A stretch of DNA of 50,432 nucleotides from Betaproteobacteria bacterium. GTDB taxonomy: Bacteria; Pseudomonadota; Gammaproteobacteria; Burkholderiales; SG8-41. The position numbers and the translations under genes were made by a program. The stretch is taken from the NCBI GenBank assembly GCA_023266235.1, contig JAHFRL010000020.1:1-50432 (forward strand). Direction: 5' to 3'. The notes beneath the pieces are model-generated. The model had not been told where the DNA came from. It made no database searches and worked only from the letters and a program-made list of their open reading frames with translations. Below, piece after piece: positions 21,855 through 31,402 of the stretch. Positions within the stretch are counted from its first letter, which is position 1. Each line of letters opens with the position of its first letter.

Positions 21855-21900
21855 TCAGCGACTCTCGCCGGTCCAACCCTCCTGCCAGGACACTCAATCA

Positions 21901-23889
21901 ATGGGCTCCCGCCTCGAACTCGCCAACGCGATCCGCGCGCTGGCGATGGACGCCGTGCAGAAAGCCAACTCAGGGCATCCCGGCATGCCGATGGGCATGG
22001 CGGAAATCGCGGAGGTGTTGTGGAATCACCACCTGCGGCACAACCCGGCCAATCCGCATTGGTTCGACCGCGACCGCTTCGTGCTGTCGAACGGCCACGG
22101 CTCGATGCTGCTCTACGCGCTGTTGCACCTGACCGGCTACGACCTGCCGATGGCCGAACTCAAGCGCTTCCGTCAGCTCCATTCGAAAACGCCGGGTCAC
22201 CCCGAATACGGCATGGCGCCGGGCGTGGAAACCACCACCGGACCGCTCGGGCAGGGTCTCGCCAACGCGGTCGGCATGGCGCTCGCGGAACGCCTGCTCG
22301 CCGCCGAATTCAACCGCGACGGCTTCGACATCATCGACCACCACACCTGGGTGTTCGTCGGCGACGGCTGCCTGATGGAAGGCATTTCGCACGAGGCGTG
22401 CTCGCTCGCCGGCACGCTGGGCTTGGGCAAGCTGATCGCGTGTTACGACGACAACGGCATTTCGATCGACGGCCGCGTCACGGGCTGGTTTGCCGACGAC
22501 ACGCCCAAGCGCTTTGAAGCCTATGGCTGGCAGGTGATTTCCGACGTGGACGGGCACGATTTCAACGCGGTGGAGCGAGCGCTCACTCAAGCCACGGCAC
22601 GGAGCGAGCGCCCGACGTTGATCTGCTGCAAGACCGTGATCGGCAAAGGCGCACCGACCAAGCAGGGCGGCCACGACTGCCACGGCGCGGCGCTCGGCGA
22701 CAAGGAAGTCGCGGCGACGCGCGCCAATATCGGCTGGCACCATCCGCCGTTCGAAATTCCGGCAGCGGTGTATGCGGGCTGGGACGCGCGCGCGCGCGGC
22801 GCGGCGCTTGAAGCGGAATGGAACGCGAAGTTCGCGGCCTACGCCAAAGCACACCCGCAGCTCGTGGCCGAACTGAAACGCCGCAGCGCGGGCGAACTGC
22901 CCGCCAACTGGCGCACGCATGGCGACGCGTTTGTCACGAAGACAAACGAGAAGGCCGAGACCATTGCCACGCGCAAGGCATCGCAGAACGCGATCGAGGC
23001 GCTGGCACCGGCGCTGCCCGAGCTGGTCGGCGGCTCGGCCGACCTTACCTGGTCCAACCTCACCATGTGGTCGGGTTCGAAGGTGGTGAGCCGGGCGGGC
23101 GGCGGCAATTACATCTACTTTGGCGTGCGCGAGTTCGCAATGACCGCGATCGCCAACGGCCTGAGCCTGCACGGCGGACTGATCCCGTATGCGGCGACGT
23201 TTCTCACGTTTTCCGACTACGCGCGCAACGCGTTGCGGATGGCGGCGCTGATGAAAGTGCGCGGCATATTCATTTACACCCACGACTCGATCGGCCTCGG
23301 CGAGGACGGCCCGACGCACCAGTCGATCGAGCACGCAGCGAGCTTGCGCCTCATCCCCAACATGGAGGTATGGCGGCCGTGCGATACGGTCGAGACGGCG
23401 ATCGCATGGATCGCCGCGATCGAGCGCAGGGACGGCCCGACCAGCCTGCTGTTGTCGCGCCAGAACCTGCCGTTCCAGCAGCGTTCCGCCGAGCAGATCA
23501 AAGCCATCGCGCGCGGCGGCTACGTGCTGGGGGAAACAGGCGGCGAGCCGCAATGCGTGATCCTCGCCACCGGGTCCGAGGTCGCGCTTGCAGTCGGCGC
23601 GCAACAAGCACTTTCCACGCAGGGTATTGCAGCGCGCGTGGTTTCGATGCCGTCGACCACGGTATTCGACCGGCAGGATGCGACGTATCGCGACAGCGTG
23701 CTGCCGCGCGGCATTCCGCGCGTCGCGGTCGAGGCCGGCGTCAGCGATTTTTGGCGCAAATACGTCGGGCTCGAAGGCACGGTGGTCGGCATCGACCGCT
23801 TCGGCGAATCGGCGCCGGCCGGCGAATTGTTCAAGCACTTCGGTTTCACCGTCGAGAACGTGGTCAAGGTGGTAAGAAGCGTTCTGTAA
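21901..23889 (+). CDS. cbbT: Transketolase
   Basis: A 662-residue thiamine-diphosphate enzyme that moves two-carbon units between sugar phosphates in the Calvin and pentose-phosphate pathways. The N-terminal part has [20 protein letters not shown] then [10 protein letters not shown], the ThDP motif [20 protein letters not shown], and [14 protein letters not shown]. The middle domain has [20 protein letters not shown] and the conserved [20 protein letters not shown]; the C-terminal domain ends [12 protein letters not shown]. Length and motifs are complete. The ATG at 21901 is preceded by CAGGA about 15 bases upstream. It follows the aldolase remnant in the cbb operon. Confidence 0.97.
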   Translation: MGSRLELANAIRALAMDAVQKANSGHPGMPMGMAEIAEVLWNHHLRHNPANPHWFDRDRFVLSNGHGSMLLYALLHLTGYDLPMAELKRFRQLHSKTPGHPEYGMAPGVETTTGPLGQGLANAVGMALAERLLAAEFNRDGFDIIDHHTWVFVGDGCLMEGISHEACSLAGTLGLGKLIACYDDNGISIDGRVTGWFADDTPKRFEAYGWQVISDVDGHDFNAVERALTQATARSERPTLICCKTVIGKGAPTKQGGHDCHGAALGDKEVAATRANIGWHHPPFEIPAAVYAGWDARARGAALEAEWNAKFAAYAKAHPQLVAELKRRSAGELPANWRTHGDAFVTKTNEKAETIATRKASQNAIEALAPALPELVGGSADLTWSNLTMWSGSKVVSRAGGGNYIYFGVREFAMTAIANGLSLHGGLIPYAATFLTFSDYARNALRMAALMKVRGIFIYTHDSIGLGEDGPTHQSIEHAASLRLIPNMEVWRPCDTVETAIAWIAAIERRDGPTSLLLSRQNLPFQQRSAEQIKAIARGGYVLGETGGEPQCVILATGSEVALAVGAQQALSTQGIAARVVSMPSTTVFDRQDATYRDSVLPRGIPRVAVEAGVSDFWRKYVGLEGTVVGIDRFGESAPAGELFKHFGFTVENVVKVVRSVL

Positions 23890-23976
23890 AGCGTTCTCGC
23901 GCGACCGGCGCATGGCCTGCGCGAGCGCGTCGCGTGGCGCAAAGCGCCCGCTTCGAGCCGGACATCAGCGCCGCGT

Positions 23977-24036
23977 TTGATCTTGATCAAACAGCCCCCG
24001 GGTATTGCGTGGCGCCGTCAGCGATGGCGGTAAAAT
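23977..24036 (+). promoter_or_regulatory. FNR/ANR-type palindrome with possible promoter upstream of gap
   Basis: The sequence TTGATCTTGATCAA at 23977-23990 is a perfect match to TTGAT-N4-ATCAA, the FNR/ANR/DNR half-site pair. A -10-like TAAAAT lies at 24031-24036. If transcription starts near 24043, the palindrome centre is about 60 bases upstream, a class I activator position. This suggests a second, oxygen- or NO-responsive promoter for gap-pgk-pyk inside the cbb cluster. Binding by such a regulator is inference. Confidence 0.6.
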
Positions 24037-24067
24037 AATGAAGTTTCGAATTTCAAGGAGATCTGTC

Positions 24068-25081
24068 ATGGCCATTCGCGTCGCTATCAACGGCTACGGC
24101 CGCATCGGCCGCAACACCCTGCGTGCGCATTATGAGTCGGGCAAACAGCACGACCTCCAGATCGTCGCGATCAACGACCTCGGCAACGCCGAGACCAACG
24201 CGCATCTGACGCGCTACGACACCGCGCACGGCAAGTTCAACGGCACGATCGCGGTTGACGGCGATTCCATGGTCGTCAACGGCGACAAGATCAAGGTGCT
24301 CGCGCAGCGCAACCCGGCCGAGTTGCCGTGGGGCGCGCTCGGCGTCGACGTCGTGCTCGAGTGCACGGGGTTGTTCACGACCAAGGAAAAAGCCGGCGCG
24401 CATCTCAAGGGCGGCGCCAGGAAAGTAATCATCTCGGCGCCCGGCGGCAAGGACATCGATGCGACCGTCGTCTACGGCGTCAACCACCAGACGCTCAAGG
24501 CGGGCCACAGCGTGATCTCGAACGCATCGTGCACCACCAATTGCCTCGCGCCGATGGTGAAAGTACTGCACGACAAAATCGGCGTAGTGCACGGGCTCAT
24601 GACGACGGTGCACGCCTACACCAACGACCAGGTGCTGACCGACGTCTATCACGAGGATCTGCGCCGCGCGCGCTCGGCGACGATGTCGATGATCCCGACC
24701 AAGACCGGCGCCGCCGCCGCGGTCGGGCTGGTGCTGCCGGAGCTGAACGGCAAGCTCGACGGCTTCGCGGTGCGCGTGCCCACCATCAACGTCTCACTGG
24801 TCGATCTCACCTTCACCGCCGCGCGCGCGACCAGCGTCGACGAGGTCAATGCGGCGATGAAAGCCGCCGCCGCCGGCGAACTGAAAGGCGTGCTTGAATA
24901 CAACAACGGGCCGCTGGTGTCGGTCGACTTCAACCACAACCCGGCCTCCAGCATTTTCGACGCGACGCTGACCAAAGTCACCGGCGGCACGCTGGTGAAA
25001 GCGCTGGCGTGGTACGACAACGAGTGGGGTTTCTCCAACCGCATGCTCGATGTCACCGTCGCGCTGATGAACGCCAAGTAA
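24068..25081 (+). CDS. gap: Glyceraldehyde-3-phosphate dehydrogenase (type I)
   Basis: A 337-residue enzyme of glycolysis and the Calvin cycle. The Rossmann N-terminus is [20 protein letters not shown]. The catalytic site is [12 protein letters not shown] with Cys155, and the C-terminal end has [15 protein letters not shown]. The ATG at 24068 has a strong AAGGAG seven bases upstream; the frame is open further upstream but without conserved sequence. It opens the sub-cluster gap-pgk-pyk, which is separated from cbbT by 178 bp carrying an FNR-type site. It may use NAD or NADP; I did not decide cofactor preference from sequence. Confidence 0.97.
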   Translation: MAIRVAINGYGRIGRNTLRAHYESGKQHDLQIVAINDLGNAETNAHLTRYDTAHGKFNGTIAVDGDSMVVNGDKIKVLAQRNPAELPWGALGVDVVLECTGLFTTKEKAGAHLKGGARKVIISAPGGKDIDATVVYGVNHQTLKAGHSVISNASCTTNCLAPMVKVLHDKIGVVHGLMTTVHAYTNDQVLTDVYHEDLRRARSATMSMIPTKTGAAAAVGLVLPELNGKLDGFAVRVPTINVSLVDLTFTAARATSVDEVNAAMKAAAAGELKGVLEYNNGPLVSVDFNHNPASSIFDATLTKVTGGTLVKALAWYDNEWGFSNRMLDVTVALMNAK

Positions 25082-25086
25082 AGGGC

Positions 25087-25164
25087 GTGAAACGTGAAAA
25101 GTGAACGGTGAAACGTAAACTTTGCTTGGCTTTTTCGTTTCACGTTTTACGTTTCACATTTCAC
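25087..25164. repeat. Heptamer-repeat inverted repeat between gap and pgk
   Basis: Starting 5 bp after the gap stop, 7-bp units GTGAAAC, GTGAAAA, GTGAACG, GTGAAAC (25087-25114) run into GTAAAC. A complementary arm with TTTCACG, TTTTACG, TTTCACA units lies at 25136-25164. The two arms could form a long imperfect stem in the gap-pgk message. No U-run follows, so it is not a standard terminator. Confidence 0.8.
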
Positions 25165-25174
25165 CGCGAATGAA

Positions 25175-26362
25175 ATGAGCGTCATTAAAATGACCGACCT
25201 GGACCTCGCCGGCAAGCGGGTGTTCATCCGGGCTGACCTCAACGTGCCGCAGGACGACAGCGGCAAGATTACCGACGACACGCGCATCCGCGCCTCGCTT
25301 CCCGCGATCCAGCACGCGCTCAAGGCCGGCGCTGCAGTGATGGTGACTTCGCACCTTGGGCGCCCGACCGAAGGCGAAGTCAAACCCGCGGACTCGCTCG
25401 CGCCGATCGCGCAGCGGCTGTCTAGGCTGCTCGGCGTGCCGGTGCCGCTCAAGCGCGACTGGGTCGATCGCGTTGATATCAAGCCCGGCGCGGTGGTGCT
25501 GCTCGAGAACTGCCGCGGCAACCGGGGCGAGAAGAAGAATGACGATGCGCTCGCCAGAAAAATGGCGGCATTGTGCGACGTCTACGTCAATGACGCGTTC
25601 GGCACCGCGCACCGCGCGGAAGCAACGACGCACGGCATCGCGAAATACGCGCCCGTTGCCTGCGCCGGCCCGCTGCTCGCCGCCGAGCTCGACGCGCTCG
25701 GCAAGGCGCTGCAGCATCCGCGGCGGCCGCTGATCGCGATCGTCGCCGGCTCCAAGGTGTCGACCAAGCTCACCGTGCTGAAGACGCTGGCGCAGAAAGT
25801 CGATCAGCTGGTGGTTGGCGGCGGCATCGCGAACACGTTCATTCTCGCCGCCGGCCACCGGATCGGCAAATCGCTCGCCGAACCCGCCCTGGTGCAGGAA
25901 GCGAAAGACATCATCGCTGCGGCGAAAGCCAAAGGCGGCGAAGTGCCGATTCCGGCCGACGTGGTGTGCGCGAAGGAATTCTCGGCGCACGCCAAGGCGA
26001 CGCTCAAGCCGGTTTCAGAAGTTGCGGACGACGACCTGATTCTCGACATCGGTCCGCAGGCGAGCGAATACCTCGCGCAGATGCTGGCGCGCGCCGGCAC
26101 CATCGTCTGGAACGGGCCGGTCGGTGTGTTCGAGTTCGATCAGTTCGGCGCCGGCACCGAGCGCATCGCGCGCGCGATCGCCGAATCGAAAGCGTTTTCG
26201 ATCGCCGGCGGCGGCGATACGCTTGCCGCGGCCGCCAAGTATGGGATCGCCGACAAGGTGTCGTACATTTCGACCGGCGGCGGCGCGTTCCTCGAGTTTC
26301 TCGAAGGCAAAAAGCTGCCCGCCGTCGAAATTCTCGAGCAACGCGCGCAGCGGCAGGACTGA
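25175..26362 (+). CDS. pgk: Phosphoglycerate kinase
   Basis: A 395-residue kinase that interconverts 3-phosphoglycerate and 1,3-bisphosphoglycerate. The N-terminal domain has [30 protein letters not shown] and [16 protein letters not shown] (usual form LLENxRFxxGE). The middle has [19 protein letters not shown] and [18 protein letters not shown]. The C-terminal nucleotide-binding part has [30 protein letters not shown] and [15 protein letters not shown]. The ATG at 25175 gives [11 protein letters not shown]; a second ATG at 25190 (MTDLDLAGK) is possible. It is co-oriented with gap and pyk; its stop lies at the start of a heptamer repeat. Confidence 0.97.
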   Translation: MSVIKMTDLDLAGKRVFIRADLNVPQDDSGKITDDTRIRASLPAIQHALKAGAAVMVTSHLGRPTEGEVKPADSLAPIAQRLSRLLGVPVPLKRDWVDRVDIKPGAVVLLENCRGNRGEKKNDDALARKMAALCDVYVNDAFGTAHRAEATTHGIAKYAPVACAGPLLAAELDALGKALQHPRRPLIAIVAGSKVSTKLTVLKTLAQKVDQLVVGGGIANTFILAAGHRIGKSLAEPALVQEAKDIIAAAKAKGGEVPIPADVVCAKEFSAHAKATLKPVSEVADDDLILDIGPQASEYLAQMLARAGTIVWNGPVGVFEFDQFGAGTERIARAIAESKAFSIAGGGDTLAAAAKYGIADKVSYISTGGGAFLEFLEGKKLPAVEILEQRAQRQD

Positions 26363-26427
26363 GGAGCGAGGACTGAGGATTGAGGATTCAGTCGAAACGG
26401 GCTAGGCTTCCGCTCAATCCTCAATCC
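26354..26427. repeat. Heptamer-repeat inverted repeat between pgk and pyk
   Basis: Units CAGGACT, GAGGAGC, GAGGACT, GAGGATT, GAGGATT run with a 7-bp period from about 26354 to 26388, overlapping the pgk stop codon (26360-26362). An opposing arm CTCAATCCTCAATCC lies at 26413-26427 and can pair with the left arm. The base sequence differs from the array after gap, but period, position and hairpin potential are alike. Confidence 0.75.
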
Positions 26428-26449
26428 CGGTAACTCAATTCTGAACCCG

Positions 26450-27877
26450 ATGCCCCGCCGCACCAAGATCGTCGCCACGCTCGGCCCCACCTCGAGCGAC
26501 AGGCAGACGCTCGCGCGCATGATCGAGGCCGGCCTCGACGTGGTGCGCATGAATTTCTCGCACGGCACCGCCCGGGAGCATGCCGCCCGCCTCGAGCTGG
26601 TGCGCAACCTGGCGCGCAAGGCCGGACATTCGGTCGGCGTACTGGTCGACCTGCAGGGCCCGAAGATCCGCATCGGCCGCTTCAAACACGACAAGATCAC
26701 GTTGCGCAGCGGCGAAAAGTTCGTGCTCGACGCCGAGTGCACGCTCGGCGACGGGGGCCGCGTCGGGCTCGATTATCAGAACCTGCCGAAAGACGTGGCG
26801 CCCGGCGACACGCTGCTGCTCGACGACGGGCGCATCGTGCTCGGCGTGACGCAGGTCAAGGGCCCGCGCATTTTCTGCCTGGTCGAACAGGGCGGCGCGC
26901 TGTCGAACAACAAGGGCATCAACCGCAAGGGCGGCGGGCTGACGGCGCCGGCGCTGACCGGCAAGGATATGCAGGACATCAAGACTGCCGCGCAACTCAA
27001 GGCGGATTTCCTCGCGGTATCGTTTCCGCGCTCCGGCGCTGACATTCAGCGGGCGCGCGACCTGATGCTGAAGGCGGGCGGGAAAAGCATGATCTGCGCC
27101 AAGATCGAACGCGCCGAGGCGATCCCCGCGCTGGCCGAGATCCTCGATGCCGCGGATTCGATCATGGTCGCGCGCGGCGACCTCGCGGTCGAAGTCGGCG
27201 ACGCCGCGGTGCCCGCGCTGCAGAAGCGCATGATCCGCATGGCGCGCGACCGCAACAAGCTGGTGATCACGGCCACCCAGATGATGGAGTCGATGATCGA
27301 TAACCCGATTCCGACGCGCGCCGAAGTGTCGGACGTTGCCAACGCCGTGCTCGACGGCACCGACGCGGTGATGCTGTCAGCGGAAACCGCGACCGGCAAA
27401 TACCCGGTCGAAACCGTGGCGGCGATGGCGCGCGTGTGCCTCGAGGCCGAAAAAGACGAGACTTTCATTACCGAGCGGCGGCGCGCCGCGCCGCCGGCGA
27501 GTGTCGAGGAGGCGATCGCGCGCGCGACGATATTCACCGCCAACACCCTCAACATCAAGGCCGTCGCCGCGCTCACGCAAAGCGGCAAGACCGCGCTGCT
27601 GATGTCGCGCATGAACTCGAACGTGCCGATCTACGCGCTGTCCGCGGTGGTCGAAACGCGCCGCCGCGTGACGCTGTTCCGCGGCGTCTATCCGCTCAAT
27701 TTCAAGGGCGCGCGCAACCCGGAACGCGCGCTGTACATGGCGGAGGACGAATTGCTGAGGCGCGGCGCGGTCAACCACGGCGACTACATCGTCCTGACCA
27801 TCGGCGAACCTTTCGGCAAGGCGGGCGGCACCAACACGATGAAGATCGTCAAAGTCGGCGAGCATCGGCAGGCTTGA
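26450..27877 (+). CDS. pyk: Pyruvate kinase
   Basis: A 475-residue glycolytic enzyme that makes ATP and pyruvate from phosphoenolpyruvate. Signatures are RRTKIVATLGPTSSD, VVRMNFSHGTAREH, VDLQGPKIRIG, the active-site region MICAKIERAEAI, MVARGDLAVEVG, and ITATQMMESMIDNPIPTRAE followed by VLDGTDAVMLSAETATGKYP. The C-terminal domain is present. Pyruvate kinase is often part of cbb clusters of betaproteobacteria. The start ATG lies 22 bp beyond the right arm of the repeat at 26413-26427. Confidence 0.97.
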   Translation: MPRRTKIVATLGPTSSDRQTLARMIEAGLDVVRMNFSHGTAREHAARLELVRNLARKAGHSVGVLVDLQGPKIRIGRFKHDKITLRSGEKFVLDAECTLGDGGRVGLDYQNLPKDVAPGDTLLLDDGRIVLGVTQVKGPRIFCLVEQGGALSNNKGINRKGGGLTAPALTGKDMQDIKTAAQLKADFLAVSFPRSGADIQRARDLMLKAGGKSMICAKIERAEAIPALAEILDAADSIMVARGDLAVEVGDAAVPALQKRMIRMARDRNKLVITATQMMESMIDNPIPTRAEVSDVANAVLDGTDAVMLSAETATGKYPVETVAAMARVCLEAEKDETFITERRRAAPPASVEEAIARATIFTANTLNIKAVAALTQSGKTALLMSRMNSNVPIYALSAVVETRRRVTLFRGVYPLNFKGARNPERALYMAEDELLRRGAVNHGDYIVLTIGEPFGKAGGTNTMKIVKVGEHRQA

Positions 27878-27911
27878 TGCTCGCCGACTTTGGGGCTTTC
27901 GGCGGAGGCTG

Positions 27912-27927
27912 ACTTGCCGTGGCAAGT
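27912..27927. promoter_or_regulatory. Inverted repeat between pyk and fba
   Basis: ACTTGCC and GGCAAGT flank a GT pair (27912-27927). It could form a small hairpin or be a protein-binding palindrome. It lies 35 bp after the pyk stop and about 150 bp before fba. A weak -10-like TAGAAT at 28013-28018 follows further on. No U-run is present, so I do not call a terminator. Confidence 0.35.
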
Positions 27928-28077
27928 TAAGCGCCGCGGCCGGCGCCAAAATTCCCCCGGGGGAGCACCGCATCACCTTATTTCACCGTGGCAAACCAGG
28001 CCGGCAAAGCGGTAGAATAAGTTTTCGGCAGTCCCGACCCACTATTCCGGACCGACGCACCACAGCAGGAGGCGAAC

Positions 28078-29109
28078 ATGTTTGAACGCGAACTCGCAAC
28101 GACCGCGGCGGCGATGGTCGCCCCGGGCAAAGGCATACTTGCGATCGACGAATCGGGCGGCACCATCAAGAAGCGCTTTGACAGCATCAAGCTCGAGTCG
28201 ACGGTGGAAAACCGGCGCGCCTATCGCGACCTCTTGATCACCGCCAAGGACCTGTCGCAATTCATCAGCGGCATGATTCTTTACGACGAGACGATCAAAC
28301 AGGCAACCCGGGACGGCACACCGTTTCCGGAAGTGTTGAAGAAAAACGGCATCCTCGCCGGCATCAAGGTCGACACCGGCGCCAAGGACCTGGCCGGCGC
28401 GCCCGGCGAGAAAGTGACCGAAGGCCTCGACGGCCTGCGCGAGCGGCTGGCCGGGTACAAGAAGATGGGCGCGACGTTTGCCAAGTGGCGCGCCGTGATC
28501 ACTATCGGCAAAGACATCCCGGGCGATTACTGCATCGCCGCCAATGCCCACGCGCTCGCGCGCTACGCCGCGCTGTGCCAGGAGGCCGGCATCGTGCCGA
28601 TCGTCGAGCCCGAAGTGCTGATGGACGGCAATCACACGCTCGAGCGCTGTTTCGATGTCACCGAGAACACGCTGCGCGCGTTATTTCATGAACTCGGCGC
28701 GCAGCGCGTGCGCATCGAACACACGATCCTCAAGGCGAGCATGGTGGTCGCCGGCAAGGACTGCCCGCAGCAGGCGGACGTGCGGCAGGTCGCGGCGGCG
28801 ACGATTCAGTGCCTCAAGCGCACGGTCCCGGCGGCGCTTCCCGGCATCGTATTCCTGTCCGGCGGTCAGAGCGACGAGCTCGCTACCGCGCACTTGAACG
28901 CCATGAATGCGACGGGGGCAGCGCTGCCGTGGCCGCTGTCATTCTCCTACGGCCGGGCATTGCAGGCGCCCGCGCTCAAGACGTGGAAAGGCCAGGCAGC
29001 CAACGTGGCGGCGGCGCAAAAAGCGCTGCATCACCGCTCAAAATTGAATAGCGCAGCGTGTTTCGGCCGTTACAAGCCGGAAATGGAGAAGGAAGCGCTC
29101 GCCGCGTAA
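28078..29109 (+). CDS. Fructose-bisphosphate aldolase, class I
   Basis: A 343-residue Schiff-base aldolase of the eukaryote-like class I family; it splits or forms fructose-1,6-bisphosphate. Signatures are VAPGKGILAIDESGGTIKKR, ILAGIKVDTG, GATFAKWRAVI, GIVPIVEPEVLMDGNH and the Schiff-base region EHTILKASMVVAGKD with Lys219. The C-terminus has LSGGQSDELATAHLNAMN and ends in KEALAA rather than the animal-type tyrosine. The ATG follows an AGGAGG. It closes the cbb cluster, where relatives typically have a class II cbbA. With the class II relic at 21714 this indicates replacement of one aldolase by a non-homologous one. Confidence 0.94.
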   Translation: MFERELATTAAAMVAPGKGILAIDESGGTIKKRFDSIKLESTVENRRAYRDLLITAKDLSQFISGMILYDETIKQATRDGTPFPEVLKKNGILAGIKVDTGAKDLAGAPGEKVTEGLDGLRERLAGYKKMGATFAKWRAVITIGKDIPGDYCIAANAHALARYAALCQEAGIVPIVEPEVLMDGNHTLERCFDVTENTLRALFHELGAQRVRIEHTILKASMVVAGKDCPQQADVRQVAAATIQCLKRTVPAALPGIVFLSGGQSDELATAHLNAMNATGAALPWPLSFSYGRALQAPALKTWKGQAANVAAAQKALHHRSKLNSAACFGRYKPEMEKEALAA

Positions 29110-29287
29110 GTCTCACGAAAGCTGTCGCGGCTATATTCGCAAGCCCGCGCGATGGCGCGCGCGGCGACGCTTCCCAATGGGTAGATTGCCGCGCGGAATT
29201 CAGCTATCATGCGCCGATAGACAAGCCGTTCAGCCCCCGTGCGCAGCGGCGAAAAGAATTAGTTTTCATCAGTTTGGAGGTAGTCAG

Positions 29288-29740
29288 ATGGCACTAAAAA
29301 TCGGCGACAAGAAGGACTTCAGCGCCGGGATCATGTACATCATCATGGGCGCGTTTTTCGCCTTGTGGGCGGAAAACTACCCGATGGGGACGGCAGTCCG
29401 CATGGGTCCGGCTTATTTCCCGACCGTTCTGGGCTGGATTCTGGTCGCGTTGGGGCTGATCGTGCTGGGCCGCTCGTTTGTCCTGCACGGCGAGGAGCCG
29501 CGCAAGACCAATTGGAGGCCGCTGCTGTGGGTCATCGGCTCGGTGATCGTGTTCGGCTTCCTGCTCGGCACGGCGGGACTCGTCGTGGCGAGCTTCGCGC
29601 TGATGTTGATCAGTTCGGTTGGCGGCTGGGATTTCAGGTGGAAGGAACAGCTCATCAACGCGGTCGCCATGACCGCAGTGAACGTGGCGGTTTTCGACTA
29701 CGGGCTGGGCTTGCCCTTCAAGCTGTTTCCGTGGTCGTAA
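29288..29740 (+). CDS. tctB: Tripartite tricarboxylate transporter, TctB family small membrane subunit
   Basis: A 150-residue membrane protein with four predicted hydrophobic helices, around residues 12-28, 43-60, 80-105 and 115-135. Recognisable parts are DFSAGIMYIIMGAFFALWA and VRMGPAYFPTVLGWILVALG, the usual TctB N-terminal half. TctB pairs with the 12-helix TctA to form a secondary transporter that takes organic acids from a periplasmic TctC protein. The ATG at 29288 has GGAGG eight bases upstream; earlier in-frame starts give no membrane-protein sequence. tctA follows after 36 bp. The preceding 178 bp after fba show no clear promoter. Confidence 0.9.
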   Translation: MALKIGDKKDFSAGIMYIIMGAFFALWAENYPMGTAVRMGPAYFPTVLGWILVALGLIVLGRSFVLHGEEPRKTNWRPLLWVIGSVIVFGFLLGTAGLVVASFALMLISSVGGWDFRWKEQLINAVAMTAVNVAVFDYGLGLPFKLFPWS

Positions 29741-29776
29741 GCGCTGCACGCAGAATAGAATATAACGGAGCCCGCC

Positions 29777-31294
29777 ATGGAATTTGATCTATTCAAGAAC
29801 CTCTATCTCGGCTTCACCGTCGCGCTGAGCCTGCAAAACCTGTGGTACTGCTTTATTGGCTGTTTCCTCGGCACGCTGATCGGCGTGCTGCCCGGCATCG
29901 GCCCGGTGGCGACGATCGCGATGCTGCTGCCGATCACTTTCAACCTGCCGCCGACCCCCGCGCTGATCATGCTCGCCGGCATATACTACGGCGCGAGCTA
30001 CGGCGGTTCGACCACCGCGATTCTGGTCAACCTCCCCGGCGAGTCCTCCTCGGTGGTGACCATGCTGGACGGCTACCAGATGGGCCGGCAGGGCCGCGCC
30101 GGCCCCGCGCTGGCGATCGCGGCAATCGGCTCGTTCTTCGCCGGCTGCGTCGGCACCGTGCTGATTGCGCTGTTCGGCCCGCCGCTTGCGGAACTGGCGT
30201 TCGAGTTCGGCGCCGCCGAGTACTTCTCGATGATGGTGCTCGGCCTCATCTCCGCAGTGGTGCTGGCGAGCGGCTCGCTGATCAAGGCGATCGGCATGAT
30301 CTTCATCGGGCTGCTCATGGGCATAGTGGGCACCGATGTCAATTCCGGCATCGCGCGCTACAGCTTCGGCATCTCGGAGCTCTCCGACGGCATCGGTTTC
30401 GTGTCGGTGGCGATGGGGATGTTCGGCTTTGGCGAGATCATCACCAACCTGGAGCTGAGCGCGATCGATCGCCACACCGCGGTGTCCAAGGTGGCGAGCC
30501 TGATGCCGACCAAAGACGACATCAAGATGTCGATCGGGCCGATCCTGCGTGCCACCGCGATCGGCGTGATATTCGGCATCCTCCCGGGGGCGCACACCGT
30601 GATCGCCTCGTTCTCGTCGTATACGCTCGAGAAAAAACTCGCCAAGGACCCGTCGCGCTTCGGCAAGGGCGCGATCGAGGGCGTGGCCGGTCCCGAAGCG
30701 GCCAACAACGCCGCCGCGCAGACCGCTTTCATCCCGCTGCTCACGTTGGGCATTCCAACCGGCGCGGTGATGGCGCTGATGGTGGGCGCGATGACGATCC
30801 AGGGCATCGCACCCGGCCCGCAGGTGATGACGCAGAAGCCGGATCTCTTCTGGGGCATGATCGCCTCGATGTGGATCGGCAACCTGATGCTGGTGATTCT
30901 CAACCTGCCGCTGATCGGCATGTGGGTGCAGTTCCTGAAGATTCCGTATCGCCTGCTGTTCCCCGGTATCTGTTTGTTCTGCTGCGTTGGCGCCTACTCG
31001 CTCAATAACGCCGCGTTCGACGTGTATCTGGTCGGCGTGTACGGTTTCTTCGGCTACTATTGCTCGAAGTGGGGCTGCGAGCCGGCGCCGTTGATATTGG
31101 GGTTCGTGCTCGGGCCGCTGATGGAAGAAAATCTGCGGCGTGCGATGCTGATCTCGCGCGGCGACCCCAGCGTGTTCTTCACCCGCCCGATTTCGCTCGG
31201 CATGCTGCTGGTGGCTTTTGCGCTGCTGGCCATGATCATCGCGCCGCAGTTCCGCAAGAAGCGCGCGGAGGTGATTACCGAAGCGGACGCCTGA
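29777..31294 (+). CDS. tctA: Tripartite tricarboxylate transporter, TctA family permease
   Basis: A 505-residue integral membrane protein with about 12 hydrophobic segments. The family signature is IGVLPGIGPVATIAMLLPIT followed by AGIYYGASYGGSTTAILVNLPGESSSVVTMLDGYQ. The second half repeats the motif as GVIFGILPGAHTVIASFSSY and PLLTLGIPTGAVMALMVGAM. Substrates of TctA systems range from citrate to other carboxylates and aromatic acids and cannot be read from sequence. A strong terminator follows at 31322. The solute-binding tctC lies further downstream, behind two aconitase X genes. Confidence 0.95.
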   Translation: MEFDLFKNLYLGFTVALSLQNLWYCFIGCFLGTLIGVLPGIGPVATIAMLLPITFNLPPTPALIMLAGIYYGASYGGSTTAILVNLPGESSSVVTMLDGYQMGRQGRAGPALAIAAIGSFFAGCVGTVLIALFGPPLAELAFEFGAAEYFSMMVLGLISAVVLASGSLIKAIGMIFIGLLMGIVGTDVNSGIARYSFGISELSDGIGFVSVAMGMFGFGEIITNLELSAIDRHTAVSKVASLMPTKDDIKMSIGPILRATAIGVIFGILPGAHTVIASFSSYTLEKKLAKDPSRFGKGAIEGVAGPEAANNAAAQTAFIPLLTLGIPTGAVMALMVGAMTIQGIAPGPQVMTQKPDLFWGMIASMWIGNLMLVILNLPLIGMWVQFLKIPYRLLFPGICLFCCVGAYSLNNAAFDVYLVGVYGFFGYYCSKWGCEPAPLILGFVLGPLMEENLRRAMLISRGDPSVFFTRPISLGMLLVAFALLAMIIAPQFRKKRAEVITEADA

Positions 31295-31321
31295 GCGGGT
31301 TCGCGCACAGCAGCACCAGAG

Positions 31322-31351
31322 TTGCCCCGGAATATCTCCGGGGCAATTTTT
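31322..31351 (+). terminator. Rho-independent terminator after tctA
   Basis: A perfect 10-bp stem TTGCCCCGGA / TCCGGGGCAA (31322-31331 and 31337-31346) with the 5-nt loop ATATC is followed directly by five T residues. It lies 27 bp after the tctA stop and separates tctBA from the aconitase X-tctC genes, at least partly. Confidence 0.93.
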
Positions 31352-31402
31352 CTGGCGGGCCGAAACCGCGCTGCGCAGCATATTTAGGCAGGAACGCTTC
31401 CG

